Below are positions 17,483 to 27,433 of a stretch of 64,000 bases of DNA, one piece after another. Position numbers and translations under genes: made by a program. The notes below the pieces were generated by a model. The model was not told the origin of the DNA. It saw only the letters and a program-made list of their open reading frames with translations, and did no database searches. The stretch comes from Alphaproteobacteria bacterium (GTDB taxonomy: Bacteria > Pseudomonadota > Alphaproteobacteria > SMXP01). How positions within the stretch are numbered: the first letter of the stretch is position 1; the number at the start of each line of letters is the position of its first letter. The stretch covers positions 124,001 to 188,000 of the forward strand of contig JANQPV010000044.1 in NCBI GenBank assembly GCA_028285305.1, in the 5' to 3' direction.

Positions 17483-18595
17483 TCACTGTCGCCGTGAAAT
17501 CTCTTGCAGCGTTTTTATCAGTTTGCTTGACGCATTGCTCCAGGTGAATTGGGCAGCGCGCTCTCGCGACAGTTCCGAGCGGCGGGTTCTTTCCGCTTCA
17601 TCGTTTTTGAGTCTTGCGAAGGCATTCGCCCAGGCGCCTGGCTCTTTGGCCGGCGCATAGATGGCCGCGTCCCCGCAAACTTCGGGCAACGCTCCTTCAG
17701 GGGAAACCACAGCAGGACAGCCAAAGAGCATCGCCTCCAGCGGCGGCAGACCAAAGCCCTCAGTGAGGGAAGGAAAGGCCAGGCAAAGGGCGTGCCGATA
17801 GAGTACCGCGAGGTCTTCGTCTGCGACCTTCCCGGCAAAAACGACCCCGTCTGGAACTGAGTGGCCCGCTGCCTCAAAGTCTTCCCGGGTGGCCGCGCCG
17901 AAGAGAACCAAGCGCATATCGCTCATCCGGATATCGTTCAGTATAGTGAATAAAATGCTGATATTCTTGTGAAAGCGGACGTCCGATAGCGCCAAGACGT
18001 ATTCATTTTGCCTGAGCGCGTGCTGCGTTAGGATTTCGGTATCGGATTGTTCTTTGCCAAAGTGATCCACCCCATTATGGATCACGGTGATCGGCTTGCT
18101 CGGAGGAACGACTCTGTAGCGGTAGAGCATTTCCTTGGAGTACTCGGAAATGGCGGCCACACATCTCAGTCTGTGGCCAAGAATGGTCTGTATGTATCTG
18201 TACCACACCCGGAAGGCGGGGCGGTAGGACTCAGGCACGAGAAAGACCTGTGCGTCGTGAATAAGAACGAGGCCGTCTTTCTTAAGGCATGGGGCGAGGT
18301 TACAGAGGCTTACAAGAAAGCGACCTCGAGTGTGAAGCGGGAGCTCCAATTGTTCCCAAAGCTGCCAAGACAAAAGGCCGATTTGTCTTTGGTTGATGTT
18401 CTTAAGCCCCAGATCGCGGATCGGCCTGTTCGGCGTCACGACCTCGAACTCAAACTCTTGCGCAAGGTGGGGGTCTTCCCCTAACAGTCTGTCGATGCCA
18501 TAAATGAGTTGTTCCGCCACTCTGTGCACGGCCGTTTGCTCAGCGGCTAAAAACTTGCCGTTGATCGTAACGCGAAATGGGGAAGGATGTGTCAA
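17483..18595 (-). CDS. Family 4 glycosyltransferase
   Basis: This 370-residue GT-B enzyme probably starts at TTG (18595), directly before the conserved FRVTINGKFLAAEQTAVHRVA. The donor site is visible as LALSDVRFHKNISIL and FPSLTEGFGLPPLEAMLFGCPAVV, which holds the E-x7-E pair. It is a paralogue of the neighbouring GT4 at 16219-17400. With the exonuclease/phosphatase-fold gene 20 bp upstream they form a three-gene minus-strand group inside the exopolysaccharide locus. The sugar is unknown. Confidence 0.9.
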   Translation of the reverse strand: MTHPSPFRVTINGKFLAAEQTAVHRVAEQLIYGIDRLLGEDPHLAQEFEFEVVTPNRPIRDLGLKNINQRQIGLLSWQLWEQLELPLHTRGRFLVSLCNLAPCLKKDGLVLIHDAQVFLVPESYRPAFRVWYRYIQTILGHRLRCVAAISEYSKEMLYRYRVVPPSKPITVIHNGVDHFGKEQSDTEILTQHALRQNEYVLALSDVRFHKNISILFTILNDIRMSDMRLVLFGAATREDFEAAGHSVPDGVVFAGKVADEDLAVLYRHALCLAFPSLTEGFGLPPLEAMLFGCPAVVSPEGALPEVCGDAAIYAPAKEPGAWANAFARLKNDEAERTRRSELSRERAAQFTWSNASSKLIKTLQEISRRQ

Positions 18596-18614
18596 CTGGG
18601 CCTCTCTTTGCGTT

Positions 18615-19634
18615 TCAACCCGGTTGGCTTTTGCTGACGGTCGGGGCAGCGTTCCGGTGAGAGAGCTCTATCACGATCGGGATATGATCCGACCCCAGAG
18701 CAGGGCCGTTCGACACTTTGTGAACGGTGAGACCTGCTCCCAAGAAAGCATGATCAATCGGCAATATGGGTACTGTCCAACGCAGCGCCGGCCATGTGGG
18801 CAAAGAACGGGTTACACGCGCCGGACCCAAGGTCTGATCGAGGCGGCGCATCGCCACGGACCACGGCGTTAAGTTGAAATCTCCTGCAACTATGAGATCA
18901 TCGTAGATGGGATCGTCTTTTAGGGAATGGATGAAACGCGTCAGATCACTTATGTCTCTCACCTGTTTACCGGGCTGGTTCCAAGGCCTCTCAAGCGCTG
19001 GGATTTTGGGCCTGGACAAGTGCGTTGCGACAATTCCGATCTGACGACCTTCAATCCCAAAAACAGCAAATGCAGCAGACAGGGATTGGCGATCAAAAGG
19101 GTCGATGCTGGCCAAGCCTTTGGATCGCAGGGGCGGGGTTTTTGAGAGAACAAGCGTCGGGCAAATGGTTTCGGCCGGAAGGCAATCGACCAAATAGGGA
19201 TATTTCGTTTGGAGTTCGCCAATAAGGGGAAAAGCCAACTTGGTGGCTTCAAGTAAAATAACAAAGTCAGGGTTGGTCTTGAGTAGCCAATCGGCTGCCT
19301 CACGCCAAGAGGTGTTGTCCATCGAAACGTTGAAGCTGACCAAGCTTATGGTGCGAGCCGCTATTTGCGCCGTGCCGTGCGTCGTTGTCGTTAGATCTGG
19401 CAGAACGCGCGCTGAGAACGTTCCGACAGCTCCAAGAAAAATCATGAGGATTGCCGCCATTGCACCCATTCGCTTTTCCCTCCGGATGAAGAGCAATAAA
19501 GCGCAAAGGCCGATTTGTGCCGTCAACCAATAGGGCGCGAAATGGTTGACGAGATCAAGTTCGTCATAAAAGTGCGCACCAAAGCTGGCGGCAAACAGCG
19601 CCAAGGATGAAATGAAAAAGACTATCAAAAACAA
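18615..19634 (-). CDS. Membrane-anchored endonuclease/exonuclease/phosphatase-fold protein
   Basis: The first 80 residues hold three hydrophobic segments (MFLIVFFISSLALFAASF, WLTAQIGLCALLLFI, AMAAILMIFLGAVGTFSA). The rest is an EEP-fold domain: VSFNVSMDN, the metal Glu in VILLEATK, VATHLSRP, VAGDFNLTPWS and the terminal GSDHIPIVIEL, all the usual catalytic motifs. Orientation should place the domain in the periplasm. The family includes DNases, sphingomyelinases and phosphatases; its presence in a polysaccharide locus suggests action on a lipid-phosphate or a glycan substituent, which is inference. The start appears to be TTG and the true start could be slightly different. Confidence 0.82.
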   Translation of the reverse strand: MFLIVFFISSLALFAASFGAHFYDELDLVNHFAPYWLTAQIGLCALLLFIRREKRMGAMAAILMIFLGAVGTFSARVLPDLTTTTHGTAQIAARTISLVSFNVSMDNTSWREAADWLLKTNPDFVILLEATKLAFPLIGELQTKYPYLVDCLPAETICPTLVLSKTPPLRSKGLASIDPFDRQSLSAAFAVFGIEGRQIGIVATHLSRPKIPALERPWNQPGKQVRDISDLTRFIHSLKDDPIYDDLIVAGDFNLTPWSVAMRRLDQTLGPARVTRSLPTWPALRWTVPILPIDHAFLGAGLTVHKVSNGPALGSDHIPIVIELSHRNAAPTVSKSQPG

Positions 19635-19915
19635 AAGGATGGCGATCCTGCTTGAGTCTCAGACTGTGCGAGCGCACCCTACCTTAATCAATTGCAGAAA
19701 TCCTTGACCGCAATGCAACACCAACCAAAAAAAGGGGGAACATAGAGCGAACAGGCGCAAAAAGATGTAGGCATGCCTTCTCATTGGTTTACAACCATTA
19801 ACCATGATGAGTGGCCGCTTTTAGGCTTGAGTTTGCAGGAGTTTGCGCGACTGACCAAACAAAAGCTTCAAGTGCAAAGCGCAAGGGTAAATAGGATTTT
19901 GGGTGGGCGTCGAGC

Positions 19916-22240
19916 ATGAGTAATCTTCCTGATCTCTACATTGATCATAACAAAGCACCTGTAGCGCCCCCTCAAGGGGCGTCCTATCAGGCAGGGCCAA
20001 ATCAAGGTCCCGCGACCGGGACCTATGGTTTTGAACCTGATGATGATCAGCTTGATCTGCGTTATCTTCTGGGAACGTTCGCGCGTCAGCGCAAGCTCTT
20101 CTTTTTGGTCTTCGCGGCTATCTTTGGCCTTGTTGTCGCTTTCACTCTCCTTCAGACACCGCATTACTCGGCGACAACGGAGGTTGCCCTCAGTACACGC
20201 GATAAATCGTCAGGGCCTGAACTTTTGGATATGTCGAACGACTTACCAAAAGGGGACGCCGACATCAGCACGGAGCTTCGTGTCTTGTACTCCCGAAATC
20301 TTGCCGAAGCCGTCTACGACAAGGTCAACTCTTCTCAGGATGCCGTCCTGTCAACCGACCTTGAGGCCGGCTCCGGTCCTATGGATCTGGCGAAGTCTTA
20401 CCTCAACGCGGGTGTGACGTTTATCAATCGTCAGATCGCATTGATCGGCTTGTTTGCGCCTAAGACTCTGTCTCCGGAAGAAATCGAGCAAGAAAAATCC
20501 CAGCATATTGATCAATTCCTCAAAGGTCTGAATGTGCGGAGAATTGGCAATGCTCATGCCGTTGCGATTTCCTATGCCCATCCGGACGCCGAGACTGCGG
20601 CGAAAGTGGCCGACGAGTACGCGCGTGCCTATGTTTACGATCAGTTGAAATACAAGCGCGAAACCAATCGGCGCGCTGCGGAATTCATGGAGAAACGGAT
20701 CGACGAGCTTGGGGCGCAGTCCCAGGACGCGTCGCAACGGGCACTCCAATATCGGATCGAAAATGGTCTCTTGAGCGAATCCGGCTCGAGCTTGGACGAA
20801 CAGAACATCGCCGCGCTTAATCGGGAATTGGCGCAGGCCCGTGCTGATCTCGCGGAGGCAGAAGCGCGATATAAGACCGCGACGACCATGATTTCTAAGG
20901 GTTCCAAGGGGGATGACTTTACCGAAGCGTTGTCCTCTGACGTCATCAAGAACTTGAGAACACAGCAAGCTGCGGTAACCGGGAAACTCGCTGAACTCAG
21001 CGTCGATCTTGGCTCTCGCCATCCTACAATTTTGCAAACCAGACAAGAACTGCGCGACGTCAATCGGCAAATCCAAAGTGAAATCGACCGTCTGGTTGCC
21101 AATCTGAAGAACGAAGTCCAAGGATTGGAGGAACGTGTTAATTCGTTGTCGGACAGTGTGGCGGCGTCTCGAACTCAGTTGGCGGACAAAAATCGTGCCC
21201 TGGTGCAGTTTGAAGAGCTGGATCGTCAGTCTGAAACCTCCAGAATTCTGTATGAAAACTATTTGAACAGCTACAAGGAGACCGTCGCCCGCGAAGGGAT
21301 TGAGCAAGCAGATGCACGTATCTTGTCCCACGCACTGGTTCCAACAAGTCCGTCTAGTCCCAATATCAAGCTCAATCTTGCCTTTGGGTTGGCTTTGGCG
21401 TTTGCTGCTGCGAGTGCAGTTGCCTTCATCGCCGAGATGAATTATCCGGGGCTGACTCTGGGCCGGGATGTCGAGACCAAACTGCGCTTACCCAATTTGG
21501 GAATTGTGCCGACCTATACCCGCGGGAAAGTCCGCAAGAAGACAATGGAAAAGTCTCTGTCGGGTAAGAAAGCGTCAGTGCTTGGGGAATCCGTCTCGAA
21601 CATTCTCACGTCCGTCCAGTTTATGTCCGGCAGCGGAACGCAGGTCATTTACGTGACGTCATCGTTCCCCAACGAAGGGAAATCGACGCTTTCGGCTCTC
21701 ATCGCGCTGGTGGCCTCGCGCAAAGGTGCCAAGACAATCGCAGTGGACTGCGATCGCTTCAAGGGCGGACTGACCCGGCTGCTCAAGAGCGCAAAGGAAC
21801 CGGGACTGGCCGAGTATTTGACCGGCAAGAAAGGTCTCGATGAATTGGTTCAACACGGCGTGTACAATGAAAACAGCAGTTTTCTGGGCGTTGGCAACAC
21901 GAAACTGTCGGACGGCCGCGTTGAAGAAGACCATTCGTTCCCGGCGTTGGTACAAAAGTTGCGACAAGATTATGATTTGATTGTGCTGGATGGTCCGCCG
22001 CTTTTGCCGATTGCCGAAGCTCGAGAAATTGCTGCCCTTGCCGATTACACTATTATGGCTGCCAAATGGCGTTCTACGCCGCGCGATGCCATATCGGAAG
22101 CGATTAGAAAGCTACCGCACCACGTCCAAGCGAAGCTGGGTGTGGTTTTGACGCAGGTCGATTTGAAAGCCATGAAACGCATCGGTGTTGGCGATTCGTA
22201 TCATTACTATGCGAAGCACATCACGGATTATATTGGCTGA
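19916..22240 (+). CDS. Wzc/ExoP-type chain-length regulator with BY-kinase domain
   Basis: This 774-residue polysaccharide co-polymerase joins a Wzz domain to a bacterial tyrosine kinase. The first membrane helix is near residues 60-80 (KLFFLVFAAIFGLVVAFTL). A long periplasmic coiled-coil spans about 220-450, and the second helix is near 485-505. The cytoplasmic kinase has Walker A FPNEGKSTL (K589), Walker A' AVDCDRF and Walker B LIVLDGPPL. The C-terminal tail HYYAKHITDYIG is Tyr-rich, as expected of an autophosphorylation cluster. It controls polymer length and export with a Wza-type channel, but no Wza gene is seen here. It begins the second plus-strand run of the locus. Confidence 0.94.
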   Translation: MSNLPDLYIDHNKAPVAPPQGASYQAGPNQGPATGTYGFEPDDDQLDLRYLLGTFARQRKLFFLVFAAIFGLVVAFTLLQTPHYSATTEVALSTRDKSSGPELLDMSNDLPKGDADISTELRVLYSRNLAEAVYDKVNSSQDAVLSTDLEAGSGPMDLAKSYLNAGVTFINRQIALIGLFAPKTLSPEEIEQEKSQHIDQFLKGLNVRRIGNAHAVAISYAHPDAETAAKVADEYARAYVYDQLKYKRETNRRAAEFMEKRIDELGAQSQDASQRALQYRIENGLLSESGSSLDEQNIAALNRELAQARADLAEAEARYKTATTMISKGSKGDDFTEALSSDVIKNLRTQQAAVTGKLAELSVDLGSRHPTILQTRQELRDVNRQIQSEIDRLVANLKNEVQGLEERVNSLSDSVAASRTQLADKNRALVQFEELDRQSETSRILYENYLNSYKETVAREGIEQADARILSHALVPTSPSSPNIKLNLAFGLALAFAAASAVAFIAEMNYPGLTLGRDVETKLRLPNLGIVPTYTRGKVRKKTMEKSLSGKKASVLGESVSNILTSVQFMSGSGTQVIYVTSSFPNEGKSTLSALIALVASRKGAKTIAVDCDRFKGGLTRLLKSAKEPGLAEYLTGKKGLDELVQHGVYNENSSFLGVGNTKLSDGRVEEDHSFPALVQKLRQDYDLIVLDGPPLLPIAEAREIAALADYTIMAAKWRSTPRDAISEAIRKLPHHVQAKLGVVLTQVDLKAMKRIGVGDSYHYYAKHITDYIG

Positions 22241-22283
22241 CAAAGAGTTCCATTGAGCTCTTTTGAAGACTTTTCGGGTTCAT

Positions 22284-23393
22284 ATGGATGATATCAAAGT
22301 TGCCATACTGCACTATTGGCTGGTGTCCATGCGCGGGGGCGAGCGCGTCCTAGAAAGCCTGCTGCGCTTGTTTCCGAATGCGGACATTTACACCCATGTC
22401 TATGATCCCGAGCGTGTCTCGGACTTGATCCGTGAGCGCAACGTAAAGACAACGTTCATCCAAAAGCTACCCGGGGCCAAGAAACACTACCAGAAGTATC
22501 TGCCGCTCATGCCGATGGCCTTGGAAGCGTTGGATCTGAGAGAATACGATCTCGTTATCAGCAGCGAGTCCGGGCCTGCTAAAGGCGTGATTACCGGTTT
22601 GGATGCTTTGCATGTCTGTTATTGTCATTCCCCCATGCGCTATTTGTGGGATCACTATCACAACTATCGCGACTCTGCGGGTTTTCTGAGTAGATCGCTC
22701 ATGCGGCCCCTATTTCACTATCTCAGGATTTGGGACTTCGCCTCGTCGGTGCGCGTGGACAAATATGTTGCCAACTCGAATTTTATCAGACGGCGGATTG
22801 CCCGCGTTTGGGGACAAGAAGCCAGTGTTGTCCATCCACCGGTGGCCACGCATTTGTTTTCACAATCCAATCACGTTAGCGACCGATATTTGTGGGTTGG
22901 CCAATTCACCGCCTACAAAAAGGCCGAGTTGGTTATTGAAGCTTTCAATCGGCTGGGTTTGCCCATCACCATGGTGGGGACAGGTGAGCTTGAAGGCCGT
23001 TTAAAGGAGATGGCGAATCCGAATATCGAGTTTGTTCCCAGACTCTGTCTTGATGATCTGCGTACGGCTTACGCGCAATGCCGCGCGCTCATCTTCCCCA
23101 CTGAAGAAGACTTTGGAATTGTTCCCGTGGAGGCCAATGCGTCCGGCCGGCCTGTGATTGCTTATGGCAGTGGCGGCGCGACCGAGACCATTGTGGATGA
23201 ACAGACGGGACTTTTCTTTAAGGAACAAACGGTGGAAAGTTTGATCGACGCGATCAACCGATTTGAAGACTGGCTTCCCGACTTTTGTCCAAGCGCAGCG
23301 ATGACAAATGCTGAGCGCTTTTCAACAGAAGAGTTTGAACGCAGCTTCATGGAAGAAGTGAAGAGTGCCCAGCTTCGCTTCTATGAAGCTTAG
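22284..23393 (+). CDS. Family 4 glycosyltransferase
   Basis: This is a GT-B transferase of about 369 residues, started at ATG 22284 because the fold begins at once with KVAILHYWLVSMRGGERVLE; a TTG 21 bp upstream is an alternative. It has the WbaZ/mannosyltransferase look: CYCHSPMRYLWDHYHNY, VANSNFIRRRI, YLWVGQFTAYKKAELVIEAF and the donor-site FPTEEDFGIVPVEANASGRPV. It follows the Wzc gene by 43 bp and precedes the polymerase. The sugar is probably mannose-like by family resemblance, which is inference only. Confidence 0.9.
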   Translation: MDDIKVAILHYWLVSMRGGERVLESLLRLFPNADIYTHVYDPERVSDLIRERNVKTTFIQKLPGAKKHYQKYLPLMPMALEALDLREYDLVISSESGPAKGVITGLDALHVCYCHSPMRYLWDHYHNYRDSAGFLSRSLMRPLFHYLRIWDFASSVRVDKYVANSNFIRRRIARVWGQEASVVHPPVATHLFSQSNHVSDRYLWVGQFTAYKKAELVIEAFNRLGLPITMVGTGELEGRLKEMANPNIEFVPRLCLDDLRTAYAQCRALIFPTEEDFGIVPVEANASGRPVIAYGSGGATETIVDEQTGLFFKEQTVESLIDAINRFEDWLPDFCPSAAMTNAERFSTEEFERSFMEEVKSAQLRFYEA

Positions 23394-23447
23394 ACCGGTG
23401 ATTTCCGTGCGTGCAGGAATATGTGATTGTGGGGGATCGGTTGAGCC

Positions 23448-24887
23448 ATGACGATCACTTACTTTGGGTTTTTTGTTGCGCTTGTGGGCGGTCTCTTGTT
23501 GGTTGTGAGCCGGCCCATCAGCTTGCTGAATTTTGTTCTCATTCTCAGTCTCATGGGTGGTTCGGCGGCGCTGATCGTTAGCAGTCTCGGCGGCGCGTCT
23601 GTTCAGCCCGTCTCGCTTGGGCTGGGGTTTTTGATGATGAGTGTTGCTTTACCCGGCCGCGGGAGGAACTCCCTCCTCATGGATGGGCTGCGAGAGAATT
23701 GGGCGCTCGTTTTCTTCGCTCTGTACGGGCTTATCGCAGCCTTCTTTCTGCCGCGCATATTTGCTGGGGCGATGGACGTCGTTCCGATGAATCCGTCAAA
23801 TATCAGCTTCTTGTTCGACACATTTCCTTTACAGTTCAGCAGCCAGAATATCACCACGTCGTTCTATTTGGCGGGCACAGCGGCCGGCGCGGTGTGCGCC
23901 TATGTTGCCTGTAAAGCGCTCGAGGATCATTCCTCTCTGATTAAGATCGGCATTGCTGCAGGCGCCTTGCACGCGTTCTTGGGTCTTTCCGATGTTGTGC
24001 TCAATGGAACGGTTTATACACAGTTCCTGGACTTCTTCAGAAATGCGAACTATGCGCAAACGAACCATTACTTCGGCGGCATGCCGCGTATTGACGGCAT
24101 CATGCCGGAGGCATCGGCATATGCGTCGATGGCCTTTGTCTGGTTTGTCTTGATGACCGAGTTTTGGCTGCGACGGATTATGCCGGTCTATTCGGGGGTC
24201 GTTGCGGTTGCGCTCTTGTGTGCACTGATATTGTCTCTTTCCTCCACCGCTTATGCCGCGCTTGCTGCATATGCGCTTCTGCTGCTGGTTCGCATTCTGA
24301 TCGTTCCGGGGTCTATTACAGCCTCTCGCATATTCATCTTGATCTGGTTTGCGACGGTGGGACTCGCGACCGTTCTGGCCTTGTTTATGTTTAAACCGCT
24401 TTTGGCTCAGGAGTTCACTGCGATGATCGTTGAGTTGACAGCCGGCAAGGTCGACTCGGAGTCAGGTCAACAGCGTCTCTTTTGGGTGATGCAAGGGTTC
24501 AACGCGTTCTTGCAGTCCTATGGATTGGGAATTGGCCCCGGGAGTTTTCGGTCGTCCAGCTTTATCGTGGCAATATTAGGAAGTATGGGGATCATAGGGA
24601 TTGCCCTGTTTGTGCTCTATTGCCTCAAAGTGTTTAAGCCTCTTGCGACGTCGACCTATGCGGTCAATCAAGAGGCGAAGAAGGCGCTCGGAGCTGCTCT
24701 CAGTTGGACGGCTATGATGCTCTTGGTGCCTATTTCGGTGTCGGGGCCTTCACCGGACCCCGGCCTGTTGTTTGGCCTTCTGGCGGGGGCCTCCATGGGG
24801 TTGCGGGAGCGAAAGCGCGCAGGTGTGACCCAGCCAAGGTGGGGTACGGATTTTGCATTAGAAGGGGCGCCGCACCCGGCAGGCTGA
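23448..24887 (+). CDS. Wzy/O-antigen-ligase-like membrane polymerase
   Basis: This 479-residue protein is almost entirely hydrophobic, with about 11-12 membrane segments. A larger loop (about residues 190-225, MPRIDGIMPEASAYASM) and a second one (about 320-365, with DSESGQQRLFWVMQGF and GIGPGSFRSS) match the Wzy_C/O-antigen ligase plan, in which periplasmic loop residues act. It lies between a GT4 and a phosphoribosyltransferase-HAD gene in the exopolysaccharide run. The polymerase role fits the presence of Wzx and Wzc. It could instead be a ligase. Confidence 0.85.
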   Translation: MTITYFGFFVALVGGLLLVVSRPISLLNFVLILSLMGGSAALIVSSLGGASVQPVSLGLGFLMMSVALPGRGRNSLLMDGLRENWALVFFALYGLIAAFFLPRIFAGAMDVVPMNPSNISFLFDTFPLQFSSQNITTSFYLAGTAAGAVCAYVACKALEDHSSLIKIGIAAGALHAFLGLSDVVLNGTVYTQFLDFFRNANYAQTNHYFGGMPRIDGIMPEASAYASMAFVWFVLMTEFWLRRIMPVYSGVVAVALLCALILSLSSTAYAALAAYALLLLVRILIVPGSITASRIFILIWFATVGLATVLALFMFKPLLAQEFTAMIVELTAGKVDSESGQQRLFWVMQGFNAFLQSYGLGIGPGSFRSSSFIVAILGSMGIIGIALFVLYCLKVFKPLATSTYAVNQEAKKALGAALSWTAMMLLVPISVSGPSPDPGLLFGLLAGASMGLRERKRAGVTQPRWGTDFALEGAPHPAG

Positions 24888-24903
24888 CGGGACGCAAGAG
24901 CTG

Positions 24904-25878
24904 ATGGATTACCGATCTTTTCAGGATATGAACAAGACGATCCTTCTGAACCGGCATCGCTTGCCAGCTAAGATCGATCTTGTCGTGGGAATTCCGCGGA
25001 GTGGTCTCATTTCGGCGGCGTATTTGTCGGTTGCTCTCAATCTTCCTATGACGGATCTTGCTACGCTTCTGGACGGGGGCGTGTTCGAAGCAGGAACAAC
25101 AAAGAAGCGACCCGACTTTGAAGCTGCGTTGCAACGTGATCGAACCGTGGTGGTGATCGATGATTCCATTGGGTCAGGAACCGCGATGCGTTCCTATCGC
25201 AAGCGCATCGCCGAGTCGGGGATCGATGGAACGTTCTATTTTTGCGCAGTATACGGTCATATGTCGCGGCATCCGGACGCGGATGCTGTTCTCGAAAAAG
25301 TCAGCACGCCTGCTCTTTATGAATGGAACTTCATGCACCGACCGGAGATCGCCGAGGCGTGCTGCGATATTGATGGCGTGCTGTGCCCAAATGTTCCTCC
25401 CCAAGATGACGATGACGGCGAACGCTATTTGGAGTTTATACGCACCGCCCCGCCGTACTTCCTTCCCACACAGCGGATCGGATGTCTGATAACCGGACGC
25501 CGGGAAAAATATCGGGCTGAAACCGAAGACTGGCTCAAAAGGCATGGGGTGCAATATGATGAACTCGAGATGGTCGGGGATCTTTCGTATTCCCACGGCG
25601 AAGCAAAGGGCGTCTACCTTCGCGATTCTCGTCACAGCTTCTTCATTGAAAGTGAGCCTGATCAAGCCCATCAGATTGCGAGTCTTTCCAGCAAGCCCGT
25701 GATCTGCGTTGAGACACAAGAACTCGTGCAGCCTGGCGGTCCCTTCCTTAGCAAGAACTGGTTTTCGAGAACGGCAGTAACCAGTCAGTTAGGGCTTGCC
25801 AAGATTGCGCTTAGACGGTGGGTTGGCGACCGAGCTTACTACCGGCTGAAGTCGGCGTTGCATCGTTCTTCGCGTTAG
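24904..25878 (+). CDS. Phosphoribosyltransferase-HAD fusion protein
   Basis: This 324-residue protein has two domains. Residues about 1-135 are a type I phosphoribosyltransferase: GIPRSGL near residue 29 and a PRPP loop VVVIDDSIGSGTA at 82-94. Residues about 150-255 are HAD-like, with motif I DIDGV (D155, D157), motif II LITGRR and a later lysine plus SFFIESE segment. PRTase and HAD together in a polysaccharide locus are unusual. It could move a phosphoribosyl group and dephosphorylate the product, or be a regulator or salvage enzyme. The gene begins 16 bp after the polymerase stop, so it belongs to the same transcript. No close named homologue is recognised. Confidence 0.82.
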   Translation: MDYRSFQDMNKTILLNRHRLPAKIDLVVGIPRSGLISAAYLSVALNLPMTDLATLLDGGVFEAGTTKKRPDFEAALQRDRTVVVIDDSIGSGTAMRSYRKRIAESGIDGTFYFCAVYGHMSRHPDADAVLEKVSTPALYEWNFMHRPEIAEACCDIDGVLCPNVPPQDDDDGERYLEFIRTAPPYFLPTQRIGCLITGRREKYRAETEDWLKRHGVQYDELEMVGDLSYSHGEAKGVYLRDSRHSFFIESEPDQAHQIASLSSKPVICVETQELVQPGGPFLSKNWFSRTAVTSQLGLAKIALRRWVGDRAYYRLKSALHRSSR

Positions 25879-25930
25879 GACCGTCACGGCTGGGGAGACG
25901 CGCGCAATTTGCTGCGGGTCAGACTCTCAC

Positions 25931-27403
25931 TTACATGCCGCTGCGGTTCCACAGCATTTCCGGGATAGTCTTGATGGCAATACAAAAATCCCGCCAAAGT
26001 GTCCAGTTGCGCACATAGTAGGCGTCGAGCCGGACGCGTTCCTCATAGGTCGTACTGTTCCGGCCGTTGACTTGCCAGAGACCGGTCACGCCGGGGTCGA
26101 CCCGATGATAATAATCAGCATAGTCACCATATTTGTCTAACTCGCCGGGGACGACGGGACGGGGTCCGACCATGCTCATTTCGCCCTTCAGAACATTGAT
26201 CAGCTGGGGAAGCTCATCGAGACTGGTTTTGCGGAGAAACGATCCGATAGGGGTGACTCTCGGATCATTCTTGAGTTTTTGATGGAGTGACCATTCGTTG
26301 GCAGCGTCCGGATCAACTGCCAATAGCTTCAGCAGTCTTTCTTCGGCATCGACTGCCATTGTCCGGAACTTCAAACACTTGAAGATCTTTCCGCCGCGCC
26401 GGATGCGGTCTTGCCGAAAGAATACAGGTCCGCCGTCGAGTTTGATGGCAAGTGCGACTACGGAAAAGAGCGGCAGCAAAACCAGAAGCGCAACAAAAGA
26501 AACGATGCGGTCTGCGGCCGATTTGGCGATACGGGCCAGGGGCCGGTCTAAGTTGTCCAAGGGGGACATGAGAACACCGTCGAACGGCGAGAGAGACTGG
26601 ACCATCATGTTGTCGATTGAGAGAGCTCCGGTCTCCGGTGCATAGATGTACGGTATCCGCAAACGCTGCAAGACCTCGATGAGATCGAGGGCATCTTCAA
26701 AGTCATGCTTGGACGGAGCGATTAAGACCCGGACCGCCCCGTTCGATTTCAAAACGCGGTGCATTTCATCCGGGCCTATCCTGTTGCCCATTCTCTGGAT
26801 CTCCGCGACGACATGGGAGATTTTCAAATTGGAGACAACTTTCATGCCCAGTTCGGGGTGGGCACGTATGATCAGTTCTAGGCGCTCATGTTGTTCGGGT
26901 GTGCCAAGCAACAGGGTGGGCGCGAACCACGTGCCATACCGCATCAGGGCCAGACGCACCATGTGGCGTGCCGTCAGCATAAGAAATCCGGCGAAGGTCC
27001 AAGTGAGGACGACCGAAAGCCGGGAGGGATCGCCTTTGATCAAAAAACTGAACAAGGCGGTTGCCACAAACGCGCCCAAACACCCCACGAATATGTCTTT
27101 GAATTGCGAACTGTTGGTTTGGCGCGTTGAATAGTGTTTGCGCGCAAAAAGCCACAAGATCAGACAGGCACCCAACGCGAGCGTGAGTATGGTCTCATCG
27201 GCGAACTTGGCACTGGTAATGCTGAGGAGTTCGATGTGCAACTGCGCCCGCACGAAATTACTCAGATAATGCGCCAGAGGGATCGATAGGATGAGGCTGG
27301 CTAAATCGGCCACCAAATAGAACGAAGACGCCCGTCTTGTTCCCTCGACCAAGGACCGCCGCGCGATCTTTTCATTTGTTGCCTCAGTGGCAATGATACT
27401 CAT
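25931..27403 (-). CDS. Polyprenyl-phosphate hexose-1-phosphate transferase (WbaP/ExoY type)
   Basis: This is an initiating glycosyltransferase of about 490 residues. I use ATG 27403, preceded by GGTGGA; an ATG at 27433 has no clear ribosome site. Four to five hydrophobic segments lie within residues 30-130, a CoA-binding-like cytoplasmic domain follows, and a further membrane segment is near 300. The C-terminal catalytic region has [46 protein letters not shown] and [13 protein letters not shown], all hallmarks. It transfers sugar-1-phosphate to undecaprenyl phosphate, starting the repeat unit. It converges with the PRTase-HAD gene and closes the polysaccharide locus. Confidence 0.95.
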   Translation of the reverse strand: MSIIATEATNEKIARRSLVEGTRRASSFYLVADLASLILSIPLAHYLSNFVRAQLHIELLSITSAKFADETILTLALGACLILWLFARKHYSTRQTNSSQFKDIFVGCLGAFVATALFSFLIKGDPSRLSVVLTWTFAGFLMLTARHMVRLALMRYGTWFAPTLLLGTPEQHERLELIIRAHPELGMKVVSNLKISHVVAEIQRMGNRIGPDEMHRVLKSNGAVRVLIAPSKHDFEDALDLIEVLQRLRIPYIYAPETGALSIDNMMVQSLSPFDGVLMSPLDNLDRPLARIAKSAADRIVSFVALLVLLPLFSVVALAIKLDGGPVFFRQDRIRRGGKIFKCLKFRTMAVDAEERLLKLLAVDPDAANEWSLHQKLKNDPRVTPIGSFLRKTSLDELPQLINVLKGEMSMVGPRPVVPGELDKYGDYADYYHRVDPGVTGLWQVNGRNSTTYEERVRLDAYYVRNWTLWRDFCIAIKTIPEMLWNRSGM

Positions 27404-27433
27404 GTTTCCACCAACCCGGCGGCCGTTAACCAT

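Noticed and set aside
20351-21331. 326-residue minus-strand ORF inside the Wzc gene
   Set aside because: It lies fully antisense to a strongly supported gene, in a coiled-coil coding region, and the protein shows no family motif.
24904-25878. PRTase-HAD protein as the missing transferase of the DprE pathway
   Set aside because: The known enzyme is a UbiA-fold membrane protein; this one is soluble and type I, so the assignment is not claimed.
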